A DNA stretch of 64,000 nucleotides from Gammaproteobacteria bacterium (lineage in GTDB: Bacteria; Pseudomonadota; Gammaproteobacteria; Steroidobacterales; Steroidobacteraceae), in assembly GCA_018970145.1 (NCBI GenBank), contig JAGWWY010000002.1:372001-436000 (forward strand), read 5' to 3'. Of the stretch, positions 47,531 to 56,905 are shown piece by piece. The notes beneath the pieces were generated by a model. The model worked only from the letters and a program-made list of their open reading frames with translations. It was not told the origin of the DNA and did no database searches. The stretch's first letter is position 1; the number at the start of each line of letters is the position of its first letter. A program made the translations under genes and the position numbers.

Positions 47531-49240
47531 TCACGGTTGATAGCGAATCGCCTTTGACGGGTTGCCGCGCGCGATGCACTCGCGTTGCGGCAACCCCTCG
47601 ACGAACCACCAGAGATCGTCGCTGCTCTCCCCAGCAAGGCGTCTGGTGTTCGCCTCGAAACACGGCGCAAGCAGGTACTCGGGCACCAACAAGATGCGCC
47701 CCCTCGTATCGTCGGCAAGCCAACGCGCGGCATCCGCTACCTCCGCCGTGCCCTCTCGCCAACGCGCGTGCCCAAAGTTGGTCACTTCGCGATCGAGGTA
47801 CAACAGGAATTGCTCTTTGTAGCCGACCAGCCCGAGCTCTCGCCCCGGCGGCAACTTCGCGAGCATGCCCTGCGTGAAACCCGAGGCAGATCGCTCGGCA
47901 TTGATCTGCGGCGCGATGAACAGACCCCAATGCATCGTCAAACACGCGAGCACCAACGGCCAAGCGAGTAATGGTCTGCGCCACGTCGCAAAGATCCACA
48001 GCAGCGCGGCGACGATGGCGTAGCTGACGACGGGCCATACATGACCCAATTCGATCTCGGCCCAGGCACGCTCGACGCGGTCGATACCGAGCAGTCGACC
48101 GCCGACGAGCAGCCATGCGGGCACGACGAGCACGGCCGCCAGTACGCACGATGCACGTCGCACGCCCACGCGCCGATAAAGCTCGGGCAAATACGCCGAC
48201 GCGGCCAAGGCCAACGCCGGGAGTGCGGGCAGGATGTAGACGCCCCGCTTGCCCGGGCTCAGGCTGAAAAAGACGATGAGCGAAATCGCCCAAGCAAGCG
48301 GCAGCAACGTCGCAGCGCGTCGCTCCGCAAAGTCCGCGCGCCAGCGCGGCACGAGCCACCAGAGCAGCAAACTCAAGGGTAACCACAGGACCGGTACGAC
48401 CTCGAGCAGGAAGTAGTACCAAGGCCGCAGGTGATGCCAAGCAGCGGTGTAACGGGTCACGGTCTGTTGGAACAACAACTCGTCGCGGTACGCCACCAAC
48501 TCAGCGGATCCGGAATTCGCCACGTGCCAAAGCATCGGCGCGAGCCAAGCAGCCAAGACCAGCGCGAATGCGGCCAACGCCGCTAGACCAAAACGCCAAT
48601 CCGCCGGCGATCGCGTCGGCGACGAACCCTGGGCGAAGATCGCAGGCTTGCGGAGCAACCACCACGCCAGTGGCCAAATGAGCAGTGTCAGGAAGCCGAC
48701 CGCTTTGTCCATGACGCCCAGACCCGCCGCGATACCGCCGAGCACGACGAGGCTGAAGCTCGGCGAAATCAGCCAATGCCGCAGGAAAGCCCACAAGGCC
48801 AGTGTGCAGAAAAAAATCAGCGTAGCGTCGATCTGCGCGCCGCGCGTCGTGATCGTGAAGTGCAAGCTGCAAGCGAGAGTGACTGCCGCGAACAAGCCTG
48901 CCTCGCGCCCGTGCAAGCGCTTGGCAAGATCGTAGACGAGAACCAACGTGCCGAACGATGCGAACATCGACGGCAACAGAAACGACCAGCGCAAAGAACC
49001 GATGATCGAGTAAGCCGCTGCGATCATCCAAAAATGCAACGGTGGTTTATCTTGGTATAGATCGCCGCCCACACGGGGGAACAGCCAGTCGCCCGTTGCC
49101 ACCATGTCGCGCGCAACCGAGGCAAAGCGCGGTTCGTCCGCCGGCCACGGATCGCGCAGACCGAATCCGGCCAGAATCAGCAGCACGAACCACAGCGCGA
49201 TCCAGAGGAGATCCTGCGTCGTGGAGCGAGAAAGGATCAC
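47531..49240 (-). CDS. ArnT-like GT39 glycosyltransferase
   Basis: A 569-aa polytopic protein (about 12 hydrophobic segments) of the PMT/ArnT fold. The N-terminal loop DPWPADEPRFASVARDM matches the ArnT signature with its acidic pair. It would move a sugar from undecaprenyl phosphate to a periplasmic acceptor such as lipid A. Its ATG overlaps the LAB_N gene as ATGA. Sugar and acceptor unknown. Confidence 0.87.
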   Translation of the reverse strand: MILSRSTTQDLLWIALWFVLLILAGFGLRDPWPADEPRFASVARDMVATGDWLFPRVGGDLYQDKPPLHFWMIAAAYSIIGSLRWSFLLPSMFASFGTLVLVYDLAKRLHGREAGLFAAVTLACSLHFTITTRGAQIDATLIFFCTLALWAFLRHWLISPSFSLVVLGGIAAGLGVMDKAVGFLTLLIWPLAWWLLRKPAIFAQGSSPTRSPADWRFGLAALAAFALVLAAWLAPMLWHVANSGSAELVAYRDELLFQQTVTRYTAAWHHLRPWYYFLLEVVPVLWLPLSLLLWWLVPRWRADFAERRAATLLPLAWAISLIVFFSLSPGKRGVYILPALPALALAASAYLPELYRRVGVRRASCVLAAVLVVPAWLLVGGRLLGIDRVERAWAEIELGHVWPVVSYAIVAALLWIFATWRRPLLAWPLVLACLTMHWGLFIAPQINAERSASGFTQGMLAKLPPGRELGLVGYKEQFLLYLDREVTNFGHARWREGTAEVADAARWLADDTRGRILLVPEYLLAPCFEANTRRLAGESSDDLWWFVEGLPQRECIARGNPSKAIRYQP

Positions 49241-49518
49241 GCGTCAGCCTGTTGCTTGCCCGCGCGGATCAAATAAAGATTCCGCAGATAGACCACCAGA
49301 CCCAAGCCCTGCCCCGCGATAAACACCGGGTCTTGCCGGTGGATCGCATAAGCGAGCAAGGTCACGCCACCGGCGAGACTGAAATACCAGAACGCCGTGG
49401 GAATGACGCTGCGCTTGACGCGCTCGCTCGCCAACCACTGCACGAAGAATCGGGCCGAGAACAACGCTTGTCCTAGAAACCCGATCACGATCCAAAGTGT
49501 CGTATCGCTCGCCTGCAT
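49237..49518 (-). CDS. LAB_N (LpxB N-terminal-like) small membrane protein
   Basis: A 93-aa protein with three hydrophobic segments. Motifs FLGQALFSARFFVQWLASE and PTAFWYFSLAGG define the LAB_N family, originally seen fused to LpxB. As a small multi-helix protein beside a GT2 and a GT39, it could translocate the lipid-linked sugar (inference). Start MQASDTT at 49518, one base after the GT2 stop. Confidence 0.88.
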   Translation of the reverse strand: MQASDTTLWIVIGFLGQALFSARFFVQWLASERVKRSVIPTAFWYFSLAGGVTLLAYAIHRQDPVFIAGQGLGLVVYLRNLYLIRAGKQQADA

Positions 49519-49519
49519 A

Positions 49520-50242
49520 TCATTCCTCTCGGATCTGAAGACCACTCTGATGGCGCCTTCGCAGCCACATCACACCAAAGATATCGACGATGCCGACCCA
49601 TAAGCGATCGAACAAACCGTATTTGGACACACCGCGCTCGCGCGGCCGGTGGCGAACCGGCACCGACTTCACCCGACAACCCGCCCGTAAAAACAGTGCC
49701 GGGAGAAAACGATGCATGTGGTCAAAGCGCGGTAAATCCATGAACGCGTCGCGCTGCATCACTTTGATGCCACAGCCCGTGTCGGGCGTGCCATCACCGA
49801 GCAGGGTGCCACGAACACCATTGGCAACGCGCGACTGAACATGCCGCAACCAGGTATCGCGCCGGGACGTTCGATTGCCCATGACGAGCTCGGCCGTATG
49901 TCGCTCGGCGTACAACGCCGGGATATCCGCCGGATCGTTCTGACCATCGCCATCGAGCGTGGCGATCCACGGCGCCCGCGCTGCGCGAACACCCGAACAC
50001 ACAGCGGCGCTCTGTCCACTGCGAAACGAGTGTTTCAACAAGCGAATTTCACCAAGGCCCTCGCGTCTCGCCTGCAGTACGGCAGCCGCCGTCCCATCTG
50101 TACTGCCATCATCAACGAAAAGAATTTCGAAAGGCGTTGCCTTCAGCGCCACCGCGATCTCCCGTGCCAATGGGATGACGTTACCCTCTTCGTTGCAAAC
50201 AGGGATGACGACAGAAATCTCGGGCGTTGCGGAATCGCTCAT
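49520..50242 (-). CDS. GT2 glycosyltransferase, dolichyl-phosphate-sugar synthase-like
   Basis: A 240-aa soluble enzyme. GT-A fold with SVVIPVCNEEGNV, DDGSTDGT and DGDGQNDP (the DXD site). It has no C-terminal transmembrane segments, unlike ArnC. It probably charges undecaprenyl phosphate with a sugar for the ArnT-like GT39. Located 30 bases after the acyltransferase gene. Confidence 0.88.
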   Translation of the reverse strand: MSDSATPEISVVIPVCNEEGNVIPLAREIAVALKATPFEILFVDDGSTDGTAAAVLQARREGLGEIRLLKHSFRSGQSAAVCSGVRAARAPWIATLDGDGQNDPADIPALYAERHTAELVMGNRTSRRDTWLRHVQSRVANGVRGTLLGDGTPDTGCGIKVMQRDAFMDLPRFDHMHRFLPALFLRAGCRVKSVPVRHRPRERGVSKYGLFDRLWVGIVDIFGVMWLRRRHQSGLQIREE

Positions 50243-50272
50243 GGTTTTACTCGTTCAAAGTCAGACGCAAGG

Positions 50273-51160
50273 TCAAACGGACGCACTCGGCGCCTGCAAA
50301 CGCCAACGCTTGTGCGACCAGGGCCAATCTGCCGGCGCTTCACGAATCTGACGCTCGACGCGGCGCGCATACCTCTCGGTGAACTCACCTTCACTGAAGT
50401 TTTCGTCTGCGTGTGACAACGACTCGAAGCGCACACGATAGCGACCACGACCAGTACGCTCGATCGCACAAAAAAAACTGGGGTAGCCGAGTCGCCGTAC
50501 GAGAACTTCAGCACCCATAAAGAAGGCCGACTCGCGATTCAGAAAACGCGTCCAGTAGCGACGATCACTCTCGACGGGCTCCTGATCAGCCACTAGCGCG
50601 ATCAGCCTCGGTACCCGACGACGTGCCAACACATCTCGAGTGAGCTTATCGGCTGGAATCAAACGCGCACCAAAACGACTGCGCAGCGCAAGCATCTCTC
50701 GGTCAGCCCACGGATTTTTCAGAGGTTTGTAGGCCACATCGAAGGGGTGTCCCAATCGACGCGAAATGGCGAGCAGGATCCACTCCCAATTGCATTGATG
50801 CGCCGCGAGCAATAGTGCCGGTGTGCCACCTTCGAGTGTGGCTTGCACCGCCTCGAGACCGACAAGCTCCATCCGCCGATCGAGCTCGGCGCCATCGAGA
50901 GTTGCGGACTTGATGATCTCGATCATCACATCCCCGTAGCCGCGGTAGTAATCGCCCTTGATGTGTTCGCGCGCTGCCGGATCGAGCTCGGGAAATGCCA
51001 ACGCCAAGTTTTCGTCGATGACCCGCGGTCGGTAAGGGAACACCTTGAGCGCCATGAAGGCGAAACCGCGGGAGAGCACATGCAAAGCCCGCATCGGCAG
51101 GCGCGAAATGGCGCGAACCCACCAAGCTGGGATCGGAGCGGATGCGGACTCGGAGGCCAT
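50273..51160 (-). CDS. LpxL/HtrB-family lipid A acyltransferase
   Basis: A 295-aa inner-membrane acyltransferase. N-terminal helix region, then LALAFPELDPAAREH, the catalytic HQCNWE (H-X4-E), and VADQEP. It adds a secondary acyl chain to lipid A or a related lipid. Start MASESASAP at 51160, 35 bases from the divergent phosphatase. Confidence 0.87.
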   Translation of the reverse strand: MASESASAPIPAWWVRAISRLPMRALHVLSRGFAFMALKVFPYRPRVIDENLALAFPELDPAAREHIKGDYYRGYGDVMIEIIKSATLDGAELDRRMELVGLEAVQATLEGGTPALLLAAHQCNWEWILLAISRRLGHPFDVAYKPLKNPWADREMLALRSRFGARLIPADKLTRDVLARRRVPRLIALVADQEPVESDRRYWTRFLNRESAFFMGAEVLVRRLGYPSFFCAIERTGRGRYRVRFESLSHADENFSEGEFTERYARRVERQIREAPADWPWSHKRWRLQAPSASV

Positions 51161-51195
51161 TTCGGTCGCGAGTTTACCGTACAATTCGCGCGAGC

Positions 51196-51882
51196 ATGAG
51201 CACGCTTTTCCTAGTCCGGCACGGCCAGGCCAGCTTCGGCAGCGAGAACTACGATCGACTCTCCCCGCTTGGCGTTCAACAAACGCACCACCTGCGCGAT
51301 CACTTCGTCGAAAACGCGGTCGAACTACACGGAATTTTTAGCGGCCGACTGCAGCGCCAACGCACGACGGCCGACATCCTAGCCGGCCCATCGCAGCGAA
51401 CGGTCGCCGTCTCGGCTGCCTTCGACGAGTACGATGCGCACCGCCTGATGCAACATTACGCAGATATGACGGGCGAGCCTTTGCAGTCGCTGCAGGGCAC
51501 ATCGCAACGGCTCGAGCCACGCATCTTTCAACAACACCTCGAGAAGGTGAGTCGTGCTTGGGTTGCAGAGCAAATCGCAGCACCCGAGCTCGAGTCGTGG
51601 AAGAGCTTTCGTGCTCGCGTCGGTCGCGGCATCGATGACATCACGACCCAGACGCCACGGAGTCAGAATGTCGCCGTCGCCACCTCGGCGGGCGTGATCG
51701 GTGCGGCGATCGCGCATGTCTTAGGACTCGAAGATTTCGCGGCGCTGCAACTGTCCTACGTGGTCCTGAACTCTGCTGTCACGCGGATCGAATTCGATGG
51801 CAGACGCCGCACCCTCTCCTCTTTCAACAGCACGTCACACCTTGAGCGCGCGGGTCGCCGCGAACTACTAACCTATCTCTAG
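51196..51882 (+). CDS. histidine phosphatase family protein
   Basis: A 228-aa phosphoglycerate mutase-like phosphatase. The catalytic His is in LFLVRHGQASFG; FSGRLQRQRTTADIL follows. Substrate unknown; it is monocistronic. TACAAT lies ten bases before the ATG. It overlaps the convergent dehydrogenase by four bases. Confidence 0.88.
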   Translation: MSTLFLVRHGQASFGSENYDRLSPLGVQQTHHLRDHFVENAVELHGIFSGRLQRQRTTADILAGPSQRTVAVSAAFDEYDAHRLMQHYADMTGEPLQSLQGTSQRLEPRIFQQHLEKVSRAWVAEQIAAPELESWKSFRARVGRGIDDITTQTPRSQNVAVATSAGVIGAAIAHVLGLEDFAALQLSYVVLNSAVTRIEFDGRRRTLSSFNSTSHLERAGRRELLTYL

Positions 51883-52961
51883 GCCCTGCCGGTCGAGCCG
51901 GCGGTGTGGTACAGCCCACCGGTGCGTGTCGCGAAAAATCGTGCGAGTGGAATTTCTTCCTGTTTCAGAAAACCCTGTGTCGGTAACAAGCCCTCACGCA
52001 CCATCTCGATGATCGCCACGACCGAGGCCGAGGTCGTCCAGGCGATCGCGGTGCGCGAGCGTCCCTGAATCTCGATCGGCCGATATGCGCGAACAAACTC
52101 GCGCCGCTGCAATCGCCCGTCCGCCCAGCCCTCAGCTGCGGCGTGCAAGTAAACGACATCCGCATCGACAGGCGGCTTGGCATTGGCAAGGATTTGACCC
52201 GCGAGATCACGTCGCTCGCGCATCAAAAGTTCGTGGAAGAAAAAATTCATCAGCTGCACATGACCCGGATAGCGCATAGTTTTGTAGTCGAGATTGGCGA
52301 CTCGACCCTCGAAGGTCTCGCACATCGTCCCGAGACCGCCCGAAGTCGTAAACGCCTCAAGCTGCATGCCGTCGATGTAGAGTGTTTCGATCCACTCCAT
52401 GGCACTGACGGTCTTACGCACGCCCTCTTCGATGACTTCGCAATCGTTGAGATATTCATTGACCACGCCTTCGGGTGACCAATTGAAGGCATAACCGAGC
52501 AAACCCGTCGGATTTTGCGGTAATGCACCGACTCGCAAGCGGATTGAGCGTACACGCTCGAACTGATTGGCGAGATCCGCGCCAACGATCCCGATGAATC
52601 CCGGTGCCAGCCCACATTGCGGCGCCATCAGGGCGCGCGAAGATGCTGCCAGAGTTCGAATGTGCTGCGTCGTCGGCACATCCTCGGTGAGATCGAAGTA
52701 GTGGATACCGAGCTCATGTGCACAGCTCGCCACGCCTCGATTGAGCGCGTAAGGCAAGCACGACAACACGGCATGCTGCTCCGACAAGGCGCGTCGCAAG
52801 GCAGCGCCATCAGCTACGTCGACGATCTCGGCCTGCAACGTGGGCGTCTTGACGGGTCGCCCGTCAATCGGTGTGACGACAAACCCGGACCCCTGCAACA
52901 ACTCGGCGGCCAGATGACCGACCTTACCGAGACCCAAAACAGCGACTTTTTCGATGCTCAT
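51879..52961 (-). CDS. saccharopine / lysine 6-dehydrogenase-family protein
   Basis: A 360-aa NAD(P)-dependent dehydrogenase with Rossmann VAVLGLGKVGHLAAELL and the family region QCGLAPGFIGI. These enzymes give alpha-aminoadipate semialdehyde from saccharopine or directly from lysine. The ALDH7 gene upstream would oxidise that product, which supports lysine catabolism. Which substrate is used cannot be decided from sequence alone. Confidence 0.82.
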   Translation of the reverse strand: MSIEKVAVLGLGKVGHLAAELLQGSGFVVTPIDGRPVKTPTLQAEIVDVADGAALRRALSEQHAVLSCLPYALNRGVASCAHELGIHYFDLTEDVPTTQHIRTLAASSRALMAPQCGLAPGFIGIVGADLANQFERVRSIRLRVGALPQNPTGLLGYAFNWSPEGVVNEYLNDCEVIEEGVRKTVSAMEWIETLYIDGMQLEAFTTSGGLGTMCETFEGRVANLDYKTMRYPGHVQLMNFFFHELLMRERRDLAGQILANAKPPVDADVVYLHAAAEGWADGRLQRREFVRAYRPIEIQGRSRTAIAWTTSASVVAIIEMVREGLLPTQGFLKQEEIPLARFFATRTGGLYHTAGSTGRA

Positions 52962-52971
52962 CCGCCCGCTC

Positions 52972-54468
52972 TCAAATATCGAAGGTCACGCCCTGCGCGA
53001 GCGGCAGATCACGTGAGTAGTTGATCGTCGCGGTTTGCCGACGCATATATCCTTTCCACGAGTCCGAGCCGCTTTCGCGACCGCCGCCCGTCTCCTTTTC
53101 GCCGCCAAAAGCGCCACCGATCTCCGCACCTGAAGGACCAATGTTGACATTGGCAATTCCACAATCAGAGCCCGAAGCGGCCACGAACTGTTCCGCCTCA
53201 CGCAGATCAAGCGTGAAGATGCACGAGGACAAACCCTGCGGCACTGCGTTTTGCATCGCGATCGCATCCTCGAATTGCTCGTACGTCACCACGTACAGAA
53301 TCGGCGCGAACGTCTCCTCGTGCATGACCGCGGTTTGCGCGGGCATCGCGACGATCGCGGGATGCACATAGGTGCCACCCGCAGGCACGCCATCGATCAC
53401 CGTGCCACCGCCCCAGACGTCGCCACCCTCGGCACGCGCACGCTCGAGTGCCGCGTTCATACGCGCAAGAGCCGCCGTATCGATGAGCGGACCGAGCAAG
53501 GTTGTTTTGTCGCGCGGATCACCGATGCGAAGAGACGAGATCGCTTGCTTCAAACGTGCAATCAAAGAATCACGAACCGAGCGATGCACGATCAAACGTC
53601 GCAGCGTCGTACAGCGCTGCCCCGACGTGCCGATGGCCGAGAAGACGATCGCCCGGACCGCCAGATCAAGATCGGCGGACGGTGTGACGATCATGGCACT
53701 ATTGCCGCCCAGCTCGAGAATGCTGCGACCAAATCGCGCCGCGACGATCGGTCCTACGATCCGCCCCATGCGCGTGGAGCCCGTCGCAGAGACGATCGCG
53801 ACCCCTTTCGAGCGCGCGAGCGCCTCACCCTGCTCAGCACCGCCCATCACGAGCTGCACGAGCCCCGCGGGCGCATCAGCACCGAAGCGCTCCAGTGCAC
53901 GCGCGAGGATGCCCATCGTGGCAAGTGCGGTCAGCGGCGTTTTATCCGACGGTTTCCAGATCACCGGATCGCCGCACACCAGTGCGAGTGCCGCGTTCCA
54001 ACACCAGACGGCGACCGGAAAGTTGAACGCCGAAATCACGGCGCAAGGTCCCATCGGATGCCAAGTTTCCATCATGCGATGACCGGGGCGTTCTGAAGCG
54101 ATCGTCAGGCCGTGCAACTGACGCGAGAGACCGACGGCAAAATCGCAAATGTCGATCATCTCCTGCACTTCGCCCTGACCCTCGGAAACGATCTTGCCCG
54201 CCTCGAGCGTCACCAAGGCCGACAAGGCCTCTTTGTCGCGCCGTAGTTCTTCCCCAAAAAGTCGTATGAGCTCGCCGCGACGCGGTGCAGGCAGGTTACG
54301 CCAAAGACGAAAAGCCGCTTGCGCGCGTTCAATCGCCGCCTCGACATCGGACAATTCGGTGATCGGTACTTCGCCGATTTTTTTGCCATCGATCGGCGAA
54401 TGACTGGTGAGTGTGCTGACCGGATTCATGCAGAGCTGCCCCGAAATTCTTGGTTCTGATGAAGCCAT
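52972..54468 (-). CDS. ALDH7-family aldehyde dehydrogenase (aminoadipate semialdehyde type)
   Basis: NAD-dependent aldehyde oxidation, 498 aa. Catalytic ELGGNSAMIV (Glu) and SGQRCTTLRRL (Cys), and the ALDH7/antiquitin-type start SPIDGKKIGEVPI. Together with the adjacent dehydrogenase it would make alpha-aminoadipate from lysine. Start at 54468; an ATG at 54429 is an alternative. It lies 13 bases after the photolyase gene. Confidence 0.87.
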   Translation of the reverse strand: MASSEPRISGQLCMNPVSTLTSHSPIDGKKIGEVPITELSDVEAAIERAQAAFRLWRNLPAPRRGELIRLFGEELRRDKEALSALVTLEAGKIVSEGQGEVQEMIDICDFAVGLSRQLHGLTIASERPGHRMMETWHPMGPCAVISAFNFPVAVWCWNAALALVCGDPVIWKPSDKTPLTALATMGILARALERFGADAPAGLVQLVMGGAEQGEALARSKGVAIVSATGSTRMGRIVGPIVAARFGRSILELGGNSAMIVTPSADLDLAVRAIVFSAIGTSGQRCTTLRRLIVHRSVRDSLIARLKQAISSLRIGDPRDKTTLLGPLIDTAALARMNAALERARAEGGDVWGGGTVIDGVPAGGTYVHPAIVAMPAQTAVMHEETFAPILYVVTYEQFEDAIAMQNAVPQGLSSCIFTLDLREAEQFVAASGSDCGIANVNIGPSGAEIGGAFGGEKETGGGRESGSDSWKGYMRRQTATINYSRDLPLAQGVTFDI

Positions 54469-54481
54469 TATGAAGGATCGG

Positions 54482-55798
54482 CTAGCCTCCGAGCCATAAA
54501 CGCCGGTAAGCCCCGTCGACATCGTACTGGCGTGCTTGCCGATCCGGGTCGAAACGCCGGCCGACGCGCGGATCAGTCCCGCGGCCGCTGACATAGAGCC
54601 AATTACCCTGATTGCTGTAGATGTCGAAGTCGACGAGTTGATGCTCGAACCATGCCGCACCCGCGCGCCAATCACCCGGCTGATCGTGCACCAGATAGCT
54701 GGCGACGTTTTGGCGCAACCGATTGGACAGGTAACCCGTCAGTGCGAGTTCACGCATACCGGCGTCGATAAAACGCTCGCCTGTCGCTCCCTTGCACCAT
54801 TGCAGGAACGCCGATCGATCGTGCCTCGGTACACCCTGCGAACTCAAACCACCAGCGCGGTAGAGATGCTGACCGTGCTGCAAGTGCAGCAGCCGAAAAT
54901 AATCGCGCCACAACAGCTCAAACCAAATCCAATAGGTGCTTTCATTGGCGCCATGCAAGGCTTCATGCGCGCGGAGCGCCTCAAAGACGCGACGGGGCGA
55001 GACTGCGCCACTCGCGAGCCACGGCGAAAACTTGGTGGAATAGTCCAAACCAACCAGCCCATTACGAGTGATCTTGTAAGTTTGCGGCTTGTCGCTCCCG
55101 AAGTAGTCTTGCAAGAACGCGAGCGCCGCTGATTCACCACCGCGACACCGATCGCTCGAGTAGGGAAACGCCGAGCGCGAATCGACGGTAACAACACCCA
55201 CACCCAATGCCGCCTCGATATCGAACTCACTCAGCGCCGCATCCGGCGGCGGTGGCAGCCTCGCGGGCGCGGCAATCGTGGGGCGCGGCGATATCTGTGC
55301 CTTCTCGACTGACTCCCGAAATCGCGTAAAGACTCTCGGTAGTTGCTCGACCTTGAAAGGCAGGTCATTCGGCTCAAGCAACGACGACTGCCAATGCGTA
55401 CGAACATCGAGACCCGCCGCGCGCAAGGCCGTCACATCGGCCTCTTCTTCCGGGGCCGCGATCTGCTCGCAATGAATTTGCTGGATCCCCAAGCGCCGCG
55501 CATGGTCGATGAGCAGCTCGATGCCGCCACCTGACAGTACCGCGACGTGCTGCGGATGATCCCCACTTTGATAACCAGCCAATCGTGACCGCAGATCCTT
55601 CAAGGTGTCGGCGAGCACGCGACGTCGATGCAGACCCATACGCCGATCGGCAAACGGAAGCCAAGAGCTCGGTCTATCGTGTCGCGCATCGTGCAGATAA
55701 ACGAGTGCCAGTTCACTCGCCTCGCTTGCGACGGCCATCAGACCGGGCTGATCGTGCAAACGCAGATCGTGACGAAACCAGTAGAGCGCGCGGGTCAT
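54482..55798 (-). CDS. cryptochrome DASH / photolyase
   Basis: A 438-aa FAD protein of the photolyase superfamily: ALYWFRHDLRLHDQPGL at the N terminus and the FAD-binding C-terminal half. The stretch HQLVDFDIYSNQGNWLY is the CRY-DASH pattern. CRY-DASH proteins repair cyclobutane dimers in single-stranded DNA. The ATG overlaps the DUF2256 stop as ATGA. Confidence 0.9.
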   Translation of the reverse strand: MTRALYWFRHDLRLHDQPGLMAVASEASELALVYLHDARHDRPSSWLPFADRRMGLHRRRVLADTLKDLRSRLAGYQSGDHPQHVAVLSGGGIELLIDHARRLGIQQIHCEQIAAPEEEADVTALRAAGLDVRTHWQSSLLEPNDLPFKVEQLPRVFTRFRESVEKAQISPRPTIAAPARLPPPPDAALSEFDIEAALGVGVVTVDSRSAFPYSSDRCRGGESAALAFLQDYFGSDKPQTYKITRNGLVGLDYSTKFSPWLASGAVSPRRVFEALRAHEALHGANESTYWIWFELLWRDYFRLLHLQHGQHLYRAGGLSSQGVPRHDRSAFLQWCKGATGERFIDAGMRELALTGYLSNRLRQNVASYLVHDQPGDWRAGAAWFEHQLVDFDIYSNQGNWLYVSGRGTDPRVGRRFDPDRQARQYDVDGAYRRLWLGG

Positions 55799-55965
55799 GG
55801 ACTCGCCGGCGCGCGTCGACACCGCTCGGAGCAATATTTCACGGTGTCCCAATTCTTCGCCCACGACTTACGCCAGACCATTTCTCGGTTGCAATGCGCA
55901 CAGAGTTTGCGTGGCAACGCGGCTTTGTTGCCGCGGAAGCTTTCTTTGGTCAACGATCTCGTCAA
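55795..55965 (-). CDS. DUF2256 small zinc-finger protein
   Basis: A 56-aa protein with CAHCNREMVWRKSW and WDTVKYCSERC, the DUF2256 pattern (two CXXC/CX3C-type pairs). The family is often next to CRY-DASH, as here. I prefer the TTG start at 55965, which overlaps the upstream stop as TTGA; an ATG at 56007 would overlap that gene by 46 bases. Confidence 0.82.
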   Translation of the reverse strand: MTRSLTKESFRGNKAALPRKLCAHCNREMVWRKSWAKNWDTVKYCSERCRRAPASP

Positions 55966-56840
55966 CGTCGGTCTGCCGCTGCCAAGACGCGCTGCGCTTT
56001 GATCCAATGCGGTCGATCGATGAGCTTGCCCTCGATACGCAGCGCCCCAACACCCGGTGCGGCATCGAAGGCTGCAATGATCTTACGGGCGTCATTGATC
56101 TCGGCTTCGGTCGGTGTAAACGCATCATGGATCGCTGCAACCTGCGCAGGATGGATCGCAAGCTTGCCGACATATCCCGCGCGGCGCGATTCACGCGCTC
56201 GAGTGCGCATGGCATCGAGGTCGCGGATCTCCGTATCGACGGTATCGATGCCAAGCACCCCGGCAGCGGCAGCGGCCGTGAGACACAACGAACTCGCCCA
56301 CACATACGGCGCTTCATACCGACCGCTCGCATCGCGGTTGCCGAGCGCACCCAAATCCAAAGCCAGATCCTCGGCACCCCAAGTCACGCCGAGCACACGA
56401 GGAGGCAACGACGCAAAGGTCGGCATGGCCAACAAGGCGCCCGCTGTCTCGGTGATCATCGGAATCACTCGAACCGCGCCGACCGGCAATCCGGATACCA
56501 CTTCGAGGGCCTCGAGCCAATGATCGAGCCGACGCACATCCTCACCGTGGCGCGCCTTCGGCAACATGATTCCATCAGGGCGTGCCGCAACCACAGCGGA
56601 CAGATCGGCTAAGGCGACGCTCCGGCCTGACTCGGTCGCATCGACCGGATTGATCCGAACCCACAGTGGCACGGACCGATTTGAGCGACGCAGGTAGTCG
56701 GTGATGTGGCCACGCGCCTCCGCACGACGTTCAGCCGCAACGGCATCCTCGAGATCGAAGATCACCGCATCAGCGCCACTTTTTTCGGCCTTTTCGAAGC
56801 GCTCGGGACGATCGCCCGGCACGAACAACATCGATCGCAT
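55962..56840 (-). CDS. HpcH/HpaI aldolase / CitE-like lyase
   Basis: A 292-aa TIM-barrel lyase with N-terminal RSMLFVPGDRPERFEKA, the FDLEDAV metal region and VTWGAEDLALDLG. It cleaves a beta-hydroxyacyl-CoA or thioester; possible substrates include malyl-CoA or citramalyl-CoA. It heads the operon that continues through the photolyase and lysine-catabolism genes. SD GGAG is 12 bases before the ATG. Confidence 0.85.
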   Translation of the reverse strand: MRSMLFVPGDRPERFEKAEKSGADAVIFDLEDAVAAERRAEARGHITDYLRRSNRSVPLWVRINPVDATESGRSVALADLSAVVAARPDGIMLPKARHGEDVRRLDHWLEALEVVSGLPVGAVRVIPMITETAGALLAMPTFASLPPRVLGVTWGAEDLALDLGALGNRDASGRYEAPYVWASSLCLTAAAAAGVLGIDTVDTEIRDLDAMRTRARESRRAGYVGKLAIHPAQVAAIHDAFTPTEAEINDARKIIAAFDAAPGVGALRIEGKLIDRPHWIKAQRVLAAADRR

Positions 56841-56905
56841 ACGAGGTATTCACTCCAAAACGGAATCAAAACACCTCAAGTTTGCCATGGCCCCACCTAG
56901 GGCGC

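Noticed and set aside
47520-48440. 306-codon minus-strand frame inside the GT39 gene
   Set aside because: It is a different frame of the ArnT-like gene, which has normal membrane segments and motifs. It is an arginine/alanine-rich shadow.
56876-56902. Sigma-28-like TCAAGTTT upstream of the flagellin
   Set aside because: It matches the -35 box well, but the expected -10 (GCCGATAA) 11 bases later is ACCTAGGG, which does not fit.
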